From Eumeta japonica (Eukaryota > Arthropoda > Insecta > Lepidoptera > Psychidae), in the NCBI GenBank assembly GCA_005406025.1, contig BGZK01001459.1:1-64000 (forward strand): a DNA stretch of 64,000 nt. Reading direction: 5' to 3'. Numbering within the stretch: the stretch's first letter is position 1; every line of letters begins with the position of its first letter. Below are positions 13,195 through 25,436 of the stretch, in pieces. The notes under the pieces are model-generated. The model was given only the letters and a program-made list of their open reading frames with translations, was not told where the DNA came from and did no database searches. Both the position numbers and the translations under genes were made by a program.

Positions 13195-13234
13195 AAAAAT
13201 TAATAAACAAGTATTTACTTGTTTATTAATTTTT
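13195..13234. repeat. Perfect 19-bp hairpin, 2-nt spacer
   Basis: The arms at 13,195-13,213 and 13,216-13,234 are exact reverse complements (AAAAATTAATAAACAAGTA). A smaller GTAAGAAttTTCTTAC hairpin lies just upstream (13,165-13,180). Confidence 0.8.
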
Positions 13235-13239
13235 AAACA

Positions 13240-16200
13240 GTACAGTGCAGCGTTACATATTTTTTTCTATTGTTGAAATATCTATGTTACAAGGTATCGG
13301 CAGTATTAATGAATTATAGAAAATGACAACCTTCTGTGCTGTGTTTGGTTCGTTTTTTGATTTCTTACACTTTTGTTACGTATACACTTGGTCTTCAACA
13401 TCAACACCAACCAGCAATACTACAACTATCTCATTTACTGATGCAACTACGTCTGACTCTTCGCAAGTAATACAAATAGGTACTAAATGAATAAACAAAG
13501 AAGTCACGAACGAAATAATCCGATTTTAACTCGGGCGACACACTGACAACTATTCATGCAACTATTGATTAACGATATGCGCTGGATTTGTTCAGTCGGC
13601 TTCGCCTCTTGCCTCCGCGCCGCCCTTTGAGGTGACGTGCGAAGGGTAGTCACTTATTTCAATGGATAAATTGAATACTTATCTCAACTAATATGAAAAT
13701 CGTTTTAAGCAATTACTCTCAGTAGAATTTAACATTTAATTTATATTTAATCTAACAATATTAGGTATTAAAGGTGATCATTTTATCTTTGTTGTTTTAA
13801 AAATCATAAGTATTAGAGTAGTTGATGTAAATAACAGGTATTAGGTAAATCAAATACTATTTTAATTAAAAAAATTAAAACTACTAATTTGTTTAATTAT
13901 TTCAATGAATTTGTTCTGAAATGATTTACTATATATGTGTATAAGTTAACTAAATAAAACTGATCAAATTTTGCAAGAAAGCAAGTAATGATAGAAACAA
14001 TGAATATACTTGTTAGATTTAATAAAGCACCTACATTATTAGTTCAATTACAAATGAACTAGTTGTTATAACGAATCAGTTGATATATGTATGTATGGTA
14101 TATAATTTCAGAGTTGTTTTGATTAATTTAACGCCAACTAAAACAAAATCTCTCTTAGTTAGCTTTCATTTTTTAGAGTGTAGAAGATTATGTACGAGTT
14201 TAACGAAATGTAAATATGTAACATTATGTATGGATAATTTAACATGGTGACAATTCTAGCCTATTATAAATATACTTGTTGCTGTATAGTGAATGTAAAA
14301 TCTTATTTTTAATCATTATTAATATGATATTCTTAAAAAAGTAATAAAACTTAAATCCGGTAAAGAAAGAATATTTAAAGCATATTTAAATGTACTTCCA
14401 TAAACTGTAGTTTATGAAAGTACATCTAAAGTTACGTTAAATATCCAATAAGTTGTTTTGTGTTAAAGAAATGAAACTCTATGTGTAATTAAGTTAGTCA
14501 AAGGAACCTATGAATATTCAATTATTCCAAAAATCAAACAAAAAGTTTGAAAAATCTACAAATTGGAAAAAACTTTAATAGTTGTAGCTAAGAAAGAAAA
14601 AATGTAATACATAAAAGAAAAGCTTTAAAGCAGAAATTATAATTCAAGTGACTACAACAAAAAGTTCAAAGATTGTACAGTAAAAATTACGGTGTACGGT
14701 ATACAGTATCTTTTTGCATAGTCAAAAATTGATAAATGTTTTTGTCTAAAAGTGATAAAAACCGCTGCTGAGTTGAAATACAGAATACTGGCGAATAGTA
14801 CAGACAAAAAGATACCACATTCATTACGTAAACTTTTTCTATGTGGCTTTTGAAAAAAAAATTGATATTATTATTTTACAAAAGGAAACCAACTTCAGAA
14901 ATTCTAAAAATCCATAGCGATGGACTCTAAATACAACAAAAGTTAGTTTATTTCAGTTATGTAAAAGTAGCACAAAGAGTTTTAATTAATTACTAGACAT
15001 AGGCGACAAGATGTAAAATACATTAGATTTGCCGAAGAAAAGAAAATTTTTCTATAGAAGTATCATACAATAAACAAAATTGAAACAAAAACATGAAAAT
15101 TACAAAAATTGAAAAAGTTCACTAATATTTCATGACCAATTTGGTAACTTCTCTATCACCTTAATGTGGTGCCATGATTTCAGATGTTTACGGAGAGTGA
15201 TTTGTGAAGAAGCTGAAAAATGGACTGATATTATCAACATTGAGACTAAAAGCTTTTTTTAAGAATACTTGAATACTTGAACTTCTTTTAAAATTGGTGA
15301 AAATAAGAAGCTTCTAGAGGCAAAGTGGGTAGACCCAGCTAGTAAGGTGTCTCCCGTAGTAAGAGACAAATATTAAAATCGTTACTTTCACGTTGTTGCA
15401 ATAATAAATTTATATACGCATTAAATGGACTTGGGATTACCTTTTAAATTGCATGAATGATATTTGAAGTATACGTAATTAGGCTTCTAGGATAATATGA
15501 GGCATGTAGGTACATATATACTAATAAAATTTATAAGCAATCGTATAGACTTACAGGAAGTTCATGGAATTGATATGACCGCTTCAGTGTCTTATTATAA
15601 TTTTAGATTTTCGTTAGAAGTAAATGATATAAAAAATTCAATGTTTAACGTTGTGTTAAAAATCACAATGATTTTAAGATCCACATTTTACTGTACGTCG
15701 AATAATTTTTGATGGGCTTCTTAGATAAAAGAATTATTATTTAAATGAAGAAGCAACAACCTAATACAACGATAACAAAAATACACATTGAGAAAATACA
15801 TAAATACTAACACTAAATACTACAAGTTAGTAAAGGTTGATATGATTACATTTCTAATATTCTGAACTCTTAAACCTAGAGTTTCATATATGTATATGAT
15901 CTATATACGTATATGAGTATATGACCCATAAATATAACATGGAAAACTTAAAACCGCTTAAAAGTGCCGTGGAAATGAATCTCAAATTAGAACAACCTTA
16001 CATAAGATACTAATATATCAAACATTTGAACGGTCAAGTACTGATGCTAATTTATTTGTTTAATATGGTTTTCCAAAATTAACAATAAATGAAATATCCC
16101 AAAAATAATGCAAAATTTTTTACTAAATGTTTTACTATTGCTGTTTTTGTATCTCATAATGGAATTTAGTAACGTTGCAAAAAAAAAAATGTGCTACGTT

Positions 16201-16850
16201 GTAACGGTAGTAAAAAATACACTTTTTTTTATTATCGTTTCTAAATTTTGTGATATGTCTCTAATGTCGATTGAATTCAGTTCTATGTATGACGTGATTG
16301 TATATGATGTTGCAAAGTATAGTAGCTTTTCTTTCTTTTTTACTTACGTGTCTATGTAGACTAATTTTTGTTTGATTTTTTGTATTACGAATTCTTAAAG
16401 AGAACGGATAAATTTTAGATCAGTTTTACATGAACGAAGCCACCGCTTCTACTTATGTAGAAGGACATATTGCATTTCTTTGTGCAAGCCAGTCTCGAAC
16501 ACCGTTTGATTGTATCCATCGGTATGTTATGGATGTGTATTTTATAATTGACCAAATAAGGAATTAAGTTTTGATTTCCCTTTCTTTATGAAAAAAATAT
16601 ATACAATTTAAAAGGTTATTTTATTATACATAAATAAATAAAAATTAAATTTATTTACTTGTATTTTATATTTCATAGCTCAGTAGTGACGTAGGCCAAA
16701 TCAGCGGAAATAGCATGAGGACTGCCATAGGGCTATATATATAAGAATAGTAAAGTAACAAAAGAAATCCAGTTCAATAGTGTCTATAGCAGTGGGGACA
16801 GTCGGTATTCGATTGTTAAGTCTTTATAACCGCGAGAGAGACTGAAACCA
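13240..16850. other. AT-rich intergenic stretch, no gene seen
   Basis: No frame here resembles a protein. A short GC patch at about 13,590-13,650 and the hairpin at 14,390-14,425 are the only structures noted. Confidence 0.45.
14390..14425. repeat. 17-bp hairpin with one mismatch
   Basis: ATGTACTTCCATAAACT (14,390-14,406) pairs with 14,409-14,425 with a single mismatch. Weaker complementarity extends outward (CATATTTAA against TTAAATATCC). Confidence 0.65.
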
Positions 16851-16854
16851 TAAG

Positions 16855-17165
16855 CCGAAGTGGAATCGCAATCGAAAATAGGATCAGGCTCGAAATTAGG
16901 AGCGACACCGGGATCAGAATCACGCCGTGAGCGGTAGTGCTACAGAAAACACTACAATAATTATTGCACCGATGTGAGTCAACAAGACAATTAGGAATAT
17001 AACGTGGAATAAGAATTCACTCAGGCAAAATAGTGGACTGTATAATCGACATAACAAATTATCACAATGGAGAGTAAGACTGTAATTGTAATCGAGAACG
17101 GGATCAGGATTGCAATCGAGAACCGAATTGGGCAAGCAATCGACTGGGATTCTAATTAAGAACGA
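16855..17165. repeat. Purine-rich degenerate hexamer array
   Basis: The stretch is built of imperfect 6-bp words of the type (G)GGATCA, GGAATCG, GAATCGA and GAACGG. The best runs are 16,855-16,925 and 17,080-17,165. The same composition recurs at about 18.1, 26.9, 27.4, 31.4 and 32.2 kb. It is non-coding; translated frames give only alternating dipeptides. Confidence 0.6.
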
Positions 17166-17259
17166 GAGCGATTTCGGGAAACACAGTGGAAATAGAATTT
17201 AAATTTAGTACAGGACGGGGATCATGATTTACATGAAGAATGGTAAATATAAGAGATGG

Positions 17260-17720
17260 CGAAATTCATTTTAACCTCGACGGGCCGAGATGCGGGCGAG
17301 AAAGCCGGTTAGATATAAATTGCGAGTGTATAAATGCGGACAGGATATTCTATAAATTTTACTCACAAACAGGAAGGATGAGTCAAACGCTGAGATATAT
17401 CTACAGCATTACCGAACAACGAGAACGAAGAACAAAAATGCGTTGCCAACGAAAACAACCGTATAGTTTAAGCACGAGAGCGGTCGATTCCCAGAGAAAG
17501 GCCCCGAGAGCGGAGCATTCCGCCGGCGGGCGGCGCGCCCGCTCGGCCGGCGGCGGCCGCGCGGGTGCTAATTGAAAACGGAAACCTCAAACAACGAGCG
17601 AGCGCAGTGCTCTCCACGGAAAATGTTTCATTTTTAAACATTTCGACGACCGTTACCGGCGCGGCGCGCTGCCGAGCTCGACCTTCCAGTCGTGTTGTCC
17701 GAAAGGGGTTAGGCTCGCGT
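17260..17720. promoter_or_regulatory. GC-rich island B, candidate regulatory element
   Basis: The core at 17,500-17,570 is almost pure G/C (CGGCGGGCGGCGCGCCCGC and onward), followed by GTGCTAATTGAAAACG and GTTACCGGCGCGGCGCG. Open frames of 111, 111 and 81 codons overlap on both strands, a GC-content artefact that matches no family. A CpG-rich enhancer or promoter-like element is the best guess. Confidence 0.3.
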
Positions 17721-18064
17721 TGTGTAACTGATAGAGCGCTTTTTACCACCCAATTTTGTATGAAATGTGACATCCCAGAAAGAGTGTGCAATCGGTTGAT
17801 CAAAGAATGAATTTAATGGAGTCGGATCTGTCTGTTATGACAATATATCTTTCAAAAACTAAAACATACGTTTTGCAATGTATAAGAGTTTAAAATTTAA
17901 TTGCTATTGATTTATTTATATTTACATTTTGTTTGCTAGTTATGAATCAGTAACATATGTAACTTATATTTATTTTCATAGTTAATTTATTACGTTGTTC
18001 TGCCCTTTCTGATAGACGGTTTGTCCGTACAGTTCAAGTCGAGTATACCGACAGCTCTTTCAGC

Positions 18065-18300
18065 ATTGACATAGACATTGTATTTTGTATCGATCGATGT
18101 CAATCTCAATTGTGGTCTCGCTTTCGATTACGATCCCAGTCACGCTTTTGATTCTGATTCCGATGCCATACTCGTTTTCGACCCCAGTCCCGTTGTCAAT
18201 TTCAGTCCCGGTCCCGCTTTCGATTCTGATCCTGGTCCCGTTCTCAATTCTGTTCTCCATCCCACTTTAAATTCTATTCCACTACCAGTCATAGTTTCGG
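18065..18300. repeat. Degenerate hexamer array, pyrimidine strand
   Basis: Imperfect 6-bp units such as GATTCC, GATCCC, AGTCCC and GTTTTC repeat about 35 times, the complement of the purine arrays elsewhere. The array is followed at once by TTTGGACGAAACCGGGGG (18,300-18,317). The TTTGGACGAAACC word also stands beside the array at 27.3 kb, and a related ACGAAACCGCG at 31.6 kb. The frames across it only encode alternating dipeptides. Confidence 0.65.
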
Positions 18301-18949
18301 TTTGGACGAAACCGGGGGAAAATATTTTATTCATTTTTTTCCATAATTCATTTATTCTTAATGAAATAATTATTCCGAATCATTATAATTATTTAATTTT
18401 TTAAATTAATTTATTCGTTTTCCTTCACGACGGTAGGTACGTTTAGGAAAATTAGATATAAATTAATAAGTTTTTCAAAAAGAAGCTTTTATATAAACCA
18501 TGTGTCAAAACGAAGAAAATAAAACTGGTTTTTATTAAAAGTAATTTAATGTCTAATGCTAAGCAGATGAAGTATGGATGAAAATAGCTGTAGGTACCTA
18601 CCTACAGATACGTAAGCAGATTGTAATGAAAAATTAAAAGAAAACATTATTTCTATCTTTATTGACGAAAAACATCGGATTGTGTTGAATTATTCGTTTC
18701 AAAAAGTTTTTTGAGTTTTTTTTTTCTACAAGAGAATATGCAGATTAGCGTTAACGACGTCCATCGCATTGAGCGATAAACCGTTTTTGAAACTTGTGTT
18801 TCAAACATGACTACAGAAGTACTTGTCATATTAAATTAAAATAATGTTATTCTGCTTGTCAAGTTATTTCTTTGACATTTATCTCGAGGCTAAAAGAAAT
18901 TTTGCTCACCATCTTGAGGCGTCTGCCATTTTGGACATCCGCCATATTG

Positions 18950-19960
18950 TAATTCAAATCAAATAAAAAGTATCTTTATTTTGTAGGTAATAGAAATTAT
19001 ACTTGGAATACGTCACAATTTTTTGCGAATTTACACTTTACCGCTCGTTCGGAAGGCAGTTTTCCCTCAAGAAGAACGAGCAAGAAACTTAAGGGTAGCT
19101 CTTTTCTAATTTGCTCATTCATAACCAAAACAAATACAAACCATTAATGAACGAAACAGCCCGATAAGAAGTCGAGCCGCTTGTGCCCGTGGATATTTTT
19201 TTTTTCTAAATATTCGGAAATTGTATAATACCCTTTTTTAATGAGTGATTGTTTAATAACACTCTTAAATTTATATAGGAGTAAATCTTATATATCCATA
19301 AGGACCTTATTGAACATGCGCAAACAGAGCCCTCTAAATGAATTCGTGATTTATACAGTCGACTAACATGTGAACTCAGTTTATTTTTAATTCTGGTATT
19401 AAGTTTATGTCCGCTTCTATTTCTTTTTAAACATTTCTAATTTTTTTTTACATATAATAAATTTTTATAAATGAATTTGGTTGCTAGATTTAATATTCCA
19501 ATTTCCTTAAACTTATTTCTAAGAGATATACGAGGTCCGAGATTATAAATCGAGCGAACGGCCAGCTTCTGCAGCACGAAAATTCTATGAATATCGCTGC
19601 GTTTCTCCAAAGCAAGATGCCCTACAGCACCAGGCTATGAAAATATCCACAATAAACTAATGTAGCAGTTTCGACGTCTGATGAATTTCTTATTTTTTTG
19701 ACTGCATAAGTGGCAGAGCTAAGTCTTTCCGCCAAATTACTGATATGAAGACTCAATTGAAGCCTGTTATCTAAAGTAATTCCCAGGAACACGGTAGCAT
19801 TAACAAACTCTAATTCTTTGTTACGTACTGAAATAGTTCCGGATTCATGTCTTACATTTAGAAGTGAGAATTTAATACATTTTGTTTTCTTTTCTTTAAG
19901 AAGGTTATTTGTAGTAAACTATTTCGCTATCTTAGAGATAGCGTTGTTCACCTCATGTTA
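18950..19960 (-). mobile_element. Jockey-type non-LTR retrotransposon, 5'-truncated and broken
   Basis: On the minus strand, translation from about 19,955 downward gives the C-terminal part of a Jockey reverse transcriptase. Visible blocks are EVNNAISKIAK, FVNATVFLGITLDNRLQ, HISNLAERLSSATYAVKKIR, DVETATLVY, LQKLAVRSIYNLGPR and HKLNTRIKNKL, ending near KKGYYTISEYL. Frames change several times, and an in-frame TAG replaces the usual Trp after KIAK. The element is therefore dead and lacks the endonuclease and ORF1 part. A 3' untranslated segment containing AGTTTCTTGCTCGTTCTTCT lies at 19,050-19,110. The 3' tail with AATAAAGATACTTTTTATTTG falls at about 18,960-18,985. Confidence 0.85.
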
Positions 19961-19964
19961 AGTG

Positions 19965-20002
19965 GTGTAACCTATGAAATAAAGATAATTTGAATTTGAA
20001 TA
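19965..20002 (+). repeat. Retroelement 3' tail, opposite orientation
   Basis: GGTGTAACCTATGAAATAAAG followed by the short tandem TTTGAATTTGAA looks like the 3' end of a plus-strand LINE or SINE. It abuts the 5' break of the minus-strand Jockey fragment. Confidence 0.35.
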
Positions 20003-20394
20003 CTATCACTACATCAAAGGAATGTGAAAATTTCACGTCAACCAGTTGAGGAACACTTGTTAGAATTCAGTTGTAAAATTTGAGCCAAACAAACAGACGA
20101 AATTAAGTGGAATTCGTAAAACACAAAAAACCGGCCTTAAATTGCTATTTCTATCATAATAGAATAATAATTCGGGTTTCCACCGGAATAAATGTAATGA
20201 ACTATATCATTTACAAACGATAAATAGAAGGGATATAATAAACGAGTAATAATTCATTTGTAAAATTTTGTCTTTTACTGTAAGTGAGGTAGTAGGTATG
20301 CGGAACGAATAAGTGTGCTCAAAATATCTAATAAAATAGCAAATAATGCTTTGAGCGACGGCGTATCCTACGATGAATGTTGCTTTTTTCGATA

Positions 20395-20720
20395 TCCGAA
20401 GTGTGCCAGCGTAAGTAAACCCGGGCCACCGACATCGGTACCGTAAAAAGCACATACATTTTACCGAGCGCGTTTTAAGCAAATACGACGTGCACGAATT
20501 TCACCAAAATGTTGATTTACCAGTATGCTTAGATATTGGAAACATTGACGGCGACAGTCGGCGGATTGTGTGCTCACAAAACTTAATAACGGTACAGCGA
20601 TGTGCTAACAGCGTGTAGTAAACTGAAGCGAACACTTACCTCAAACCAGCGAAATGTATCGTAACAACAGTAATTTAATGGTTTTAGGGAAGCCAACATG
20701 TCACATCTCGACTCTGCAAA
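20395..20720. other. Less AT-rich patch with a minus-strand splice-donor motif
   Basis: Composition is closer to unique conserved sequence than to the flanks (CCGGGCCACCGACATCGGTA, GGCGACAGTCGGCGG). On the minus strand TTTGAG|GTAAGTG near 20,636 is a strong donor consensus. No protein frame of note ends there. It might be a 5' untranslated exon or a regulatory element. Confidence 0.2.
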
Positions 20721-20904
20721 TAGGGGAGCCTTAAGGTTTTTTTTTTATTTATAAGCCGATGTTCGTGTGCAACAAATATTCTTTGAGTTCGTTCGGTTAA
20801 TACAGCTTTGGATAAACGATTGGACGTCATAAATCTGTGGTAGATTCTCTAGACGAAAATTTCAGTTTTCAGTTTCAGGTAATTTATGTGAACTAAGCTT
20901 CCTG

Positions 20905-21130
20905 AGCGGTGGTGGTTCAGTGGTTGGAGTGGTGTTTTAGAACCGGAAAGGTAAAAGATTCGTATCGCGATCACGGGATATGTAGCAATAATGGAGTCGA
21001 TGCGAAAAGGTTTTAGGCTGATCACTTTTCATGTTTTCCAAGTTTCAGAGGAAACTTGGAAAACTTGGAGGTGAAGAGTCACCTCACCAACTGCTGGTCT
21101 TCAAAACTTTTTTGCGTTAAGAACACCTTG
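20905..21130 (+). mobile_element. tRNA-derived SINE fragment
   Basis: GAGCGGTGGTGGTTCAGTGG has the A-box layout of a tRNA-derived promoter, and AGATTCGTATC about 50 bp later is a decayed B box. The tRNA-unrelated body contains a 14-bp perfect hairpin (GTTTTCCAAGTTTC at 21,033-21,046 with 21,051-21,064). Boundaries are approximate. Confidence 0.55.
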
Positions 21131-22439
21131 TATAAGCATAGTGCCACGTTGTTACGCTGAATTTAATCTTGGCCATGTTGTGCTCCATTATGACATTCCT
21201 TAAGATCATGTTCTCGACTGCGATCACGGTGTAAATATATTTTGTGCTAGACGGCTAATTGAAGAAAACTAACTTATTTACCTAATAGGAAATTTGAGGT
21301 CCTTTGGTGATTGAATGAGCCAAAACTAAACAAATTACATCAATATTAATAAGTTATTTATAATTTAACAAACTTCATTGTCGCTGGATTTCTTATAAAT
21401 TCATCTCAATACAGAAACAGGTTTGCGATGGTTAGTGCAAAAAAAAATGTTAAAGTATATACGATCATTGGCGGTCAAACGCTGTTTATATAGGAAAAAC
21501 AAACATGGATTTATTGTTATGTTTTAAAAAACAGTGTAGTCTTACGAATGGGTTTTTAAAGACGAAACAAACCAATGAAACTGTTGGCAGGAAAAAGAAG
21601 CGGTGGTTAAAATGATTCCATTTTTTTTTTTGCAAAATTCATCTAAAAGAAAAAAATACAGTCACTTGCTAGGATGATGCAAATTGGATGCAGTTTGAAG
21701 AATGAAAAATATAGCTAGCGCTGAGTGCTATTCTAAATTATGATTATGTTTGTCCAGTGTTTTTGAGAAATTATGAATATAATTCTATGGCCATCACAAA
21801 TAAGATAAACACATTTTAAAAAGGTTGGCGTTTATTGAGTAAATAGCCTTCAACTAGTACGTGGAAATATGCTCTCAAATGAATGGTGATGCCATAATAT
21901 GAACTTATATTTCGAAAAATATTCGAGTGAATAAAAAATTCGAGCGAATAAAAAATTTGAGCAAATATATTTATTCGCTCGAAACAAAAAGTTTGATGGT
22001 ATGAAATGTTAAGGGGGACGTTTTTATAGAGACTTATATACAAGGTCCTTTGGTTCAGCAGTCGGATAAAATATGCATATGGCCCCATGTAAGCCAGGCA
22101 AAATCGTATTAAGGCTGAATTGCGCCCTTCTATTACAATTATTTATTTCTTATTGTCTAGAGAGTCAAACTTTATCCAATTTTGGAAAAACATTATTTTG
22201 ATTGATTGTAAAAGTGCTCAAAATATCGTTAATAAAACATAATTACATGCATATCATGACGGAAATAAAACTGGAAGTTTGAATTTAATGTGTTAAACGT
22301 GAAAAAGACGAACTAATTTTTACTTCAAATGTTTTCGATGACAGGGAATTTACCTACCGAGAAACCTGCTCTGTAATGTATCATCAACTGTCTCCATCCT
22401 AACAATTACACTAGACAAACTTTAAGGGTAAAACTTTAA

Positions 22440-22900
22440 AATGTAACAATCGTAAAATAGCATCGGTTCATTGCGGCTTTTGTTTACATCAAACGCAGCC
22501 TCGAAACTGAATTACATTGCGCCGCGATAGATGCGTTCATGCCCTCTGTTTATTGTCCTCTCCGGCGCGACAGCAGTCTGCACGCATTCGCTAAACCGAA
22601 GACGCGGCGCGGGCCGGGCGGCGGCCGCCGGCGGCACGCGACCGCGCAGTGTTTACGCCGAGGTGTTAATTTCAGTACGTTAGAGTAGCGTGAATTTTAT
22701 TTATATGAAAAGTTAATTCATGCCCTGCTGGCACCTAGTGTTTAAACGGCGGAGTTAGCACGCGGCTCCGAACAAACAAGGCGGGCGCGCCCCGCGCCGC
22801 GCCGCCCGCACGTAATCCACCGGCTGCTAATTTAGAATTAGTGTACCTAACGCAGTGTTAACTGCCTGACCCTCCCTCGGCGAGTGAGCTTAAGGAGCTG
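22440..22900. promoter_or_regulatory. GC-rich island C, candidate enhancer or CpG promoter
   Basis: Two GC cores (22,600-22,660 and 22,775-22,815) sit in about 450 bp of balanced composition. Forkhead-like TGTTTAC words (plus strand at about 22,650 and near 22,487 as TTGTTTACATC) and homeodomain-like TAATTTAGAATTAG occur. No sustained reading frame exists. It is the largest island of the desert and the best regulatory candidate. Confidence 0.4.
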
Positions 22901-23524
22901 ACAAACAACACAATTTGTACCCACGGTAGTTGAGATGTTACTTTTATGGTTGAAGAACACTTTCGGCATGGAATGTAATGGTTTCCGCTTTTTTTTGGAA
23001 TAATCGTAAATTATTCCACGTTTATTGCAATTGAAACATAAAATTATTTATCGTAAGTGATAATTTCAGATATAAAAAGTATCATGGATTAAATAAAACA
23101 ATTATTGTGTTATTATTCTACAAAGCTAAGTAAATAATTTGATAAAACATAATTTTCTATAGGGATTTTCTAAAGATTAAAGTGGAAGCGTTGTAATGAG
23201 ATAATGGCATTCGTCTGTCTGTGAGCTCATCTATATATTTTAGAATTCTTATCAGTGATTGCTTTTGTAGCTCTTCTGTTTCAAATTTGCATATTATGCC
23301 AAAATGTCATATATCGGCACTGAATCGTAGTAGAATTTCAGTTTTGCTTATTTATACTATAATACAGAGCATTTTATAAACTACATTTTTATTTGTTTTA
23401 CCTTGCGGGATTAAATTTAGATTTTAAATATTCAAAATGTGAATTTTCCTATTTTCAACTATATTAGCTATTTTTGTTTGAAATGATTATTGATTTCAAT
23501 AATAGAAACACTCGTGTTATACAG

Positions 23525-23835
23525 ATAGCAGCTTCGTGGTCAATGCGTTGGTCTCGAATTTGAAGGGTCGATCCTTCTAGTTTGGTTTTGTTCCGTCACT
23601 TATTCGTGTTTCAAAGGGCATTTTGAGTCGTTGCTTTACGGTTATGCCGTTGCGTTTGTGACAATGATGGTTAATAGGCCTTCACTGAACCACAGTGGAA
23701 GGTTTATTAACGTCCGAACCCTCTAAATCAGAAATGTGATTGTGGAATGTTGTGTCTCTAAAGTCAGGTGACGAAAAACCCGCATGACATCGAATTAATT
23801 TTAACAATAAATTTAATTATAAAAAAAAAATAAAT
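23525..23835 (+). mobile_element. tRNA-derived SINE with poly(A) tail
   Basis: The head CAGCTTCGTGGTCAATGCG...GGGTCGATCCTT has A-box and B-box spacing. A body of about 230 bp follows, and the element ends in an A-rich tail (23,820-23,843). The anticodon arm is not convincing, so this is not a working tRNA gene. Confidence 0.6.
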
Positions 23836-24175
23836 AAAATAAAGTCATCTATTTAAAAATTTTCTAGTTGAATTAATATTATTAATTAAACTTTATGTAA
23901 AAACGTCAGAACTGAATTGTTTTTAGTAATTATCACTGCAAATTTTCTCTTGGTTTTGAAGCAAATTTTACAACTATCTCCCTTCCATTGGAAATTTGTT
24001 ATACTACCTGCATTAGTACATATTACTTTAGAATTTAATACCTCAAATTTTATTATGTTGTTCAAGAAGAATTTTACATCCGTGCACCCTCTGTCGGAAA
24101 TTTACGATACTAATTACGAAATCTTAGAAAAAAAAAAAATTTAACAATCAATCAAACTAAAAAGTGAAAAATAAA

Positions 24176-24482
24176 TATAGTATAAAAAAATTAAAAAACA
24201 CGCTTTTAAAGCACATCAAACTGAAAAGTGAAAAATAATTCTTAATATAAGCTGAAAAAAATAATTAACAATGACGAAAAATACTAGTATTATTGTGGAA
24301 AAAGACGTGGGGCGCTTTGTGCCACATTTTTCTTACATAGAGCAACCCACGTTTTTTCCACAATAATACTAGTATTTTTCGTCATTGTTAATTATTTTAT
24401 TCAGTTTATATTAAGAATTATTTTTTACTTTTTAGTTTGATGTACTTTAAAAGCATGTTTTTTAGTTTTTTTTAAACTATAT
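24176..24482. mobile_element. Foldback element with arms of about 136 bp
   Basis: The left arm 24,176-24,311 and the right arm 24,346-24,482 are inverted copies. About 46 consecutive bases match perfectly around 24,257-24,303 and 24,352-24,398, and the outer parts are about 85-90% similar by eye. A 34-nt loop (24,312-24,345) separates them. The left side also has an internal direct repeat with ATCAAACT(A/G)AAAAGTGAAAAATAA units at about 24,150 and 24,215. A non-autonomous foldback transposon is the likeliest identity. A transcript would form a very long double-stranded RNA hairpin. Confidence 0.75.
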
Positions 24483-24599
24483 GTGAAGTACTATTTTAGA
24501 AAGTTTTGCAATTACATTACTAAACCACTCAATGTTTTCTAAATGTTAATTCGAACACGGCGATGCATTCTACATGATGTTGTTCTAAGAAGGTGCATA

Positions 24600-24760
24600 G
24601 GTTGGGGCAGTTTGTTTGCAGAGGTAGCCGCCGCAGCTGGGCCTTCATAGAATCGGCCGGCCGCGCTCGCTGCGCAAACACAGAGCTGCTGTTTGGGCAC
24701 GCCAGCGCCGCCCGCGCCGCCCGCGCCGACCCGCCCCCCGCCCTACCGACGCTTCCACCT
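24600..24760. promoter_or_regulatory. GC-rich island D, candidate regulatory element
   Basis: An abrupt GC core (GGCCGGCCGCGCTCGCTGCG, then GCGCCGCCCGCGCCGCCCGC) lies just downstream of the foldback element. Overlapping 87- and 92-codon frames on opposite strands carry only Ala/Arg-rich artefact sequence. Confidence 0.3.
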
Positions 24761-25436
24761 CCGATTTCCACACTGATCTCTTTGACCTTCAAAACCGTAC
24801 TATTCAAATACTACTTATTCTCAATAATTTCTTTGCCTCTGCACAATCCTCATTGATTAAAAAGATTTTTTGATTTAAAGAATATTTACGGAAAACGAAT
24901 GAGTAATAAGTTCTTTGTGCCACTGCCATATAGAATATTGTATTAGTTGAAGCTCACAACACCGCCGTCAAAATAAACTTGGTTTTGAATATCCGATTAA
25001 AATGTTTCTCGTTTTGATTGTTCATGTCCTCCTCTTTTATGTATATCTGTTCGTGGCGCTGTAATCAAATTGCCTGCTCACACATTTATATAGTTAATAG
25101 AGGAACATACTACGATTAATAGTCATTGTGGTGGTGTGAATTAAAAAGTGAAAATAATAAGTTATGTATTTTATCTCTTAAAAAGAACTTACGTGTTATT
25201 GCTGAATCTCGAATAGTGGCAATCTTGCGTCTTATTTGTAAATCCTAAAATGTACTAATGCACATAAAAGGAGTAGATTTTGTTTGGCATAAGTTAACAT
25301 ATAGCATAGGTAGTATAACTTGTACACGGGAATGAAACAGGTTTTTATAAAAAAAAAAAAAAACAAAAAAATTTAAAATCTTTTAACATTGAAAATTTTT
25401 TGTCCATATTTTTGTTCTATTTCAACCCTATAAACG

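Noticed and set aside
17240..17810. Overlapping open frames of 111, 111 and 81 codons
   Set aside because: They lie on both strands of a GC-rich island, where stop codons are rare, and show no family resemblance.
18060..18404. Frames of 60-108 codons with alternating dipeptides
   Set aside because: They translate a degenerate hexamer array, so the dipeptide pattern is a by-product of the 6-bp repeat.
20285..20297. TGAGGTAGTAGGT, identical to the first 13 nt of let-7
   Set aside because: The next bases (ATGCGG) do not follow let-7, and no complementary arm lies within 100 bp to form a precursor.
20905..20975. Functional tRNA gene
   Set aside because: A- and B-box-like words exist, but the acceptor and anticodon stems do not pair; SINE origin fits better.
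22968..22982. TGGAATGTAATGG, similar to the miR-1 5' end
   Set aside because: It matches only the first 10 nt, and no hairpin partner is present.
24529..24856. Opposite-strand 92- and 87-codon frames
   Set aside because: Ala/Arg-rich sequence produced by the GC core; no domain.
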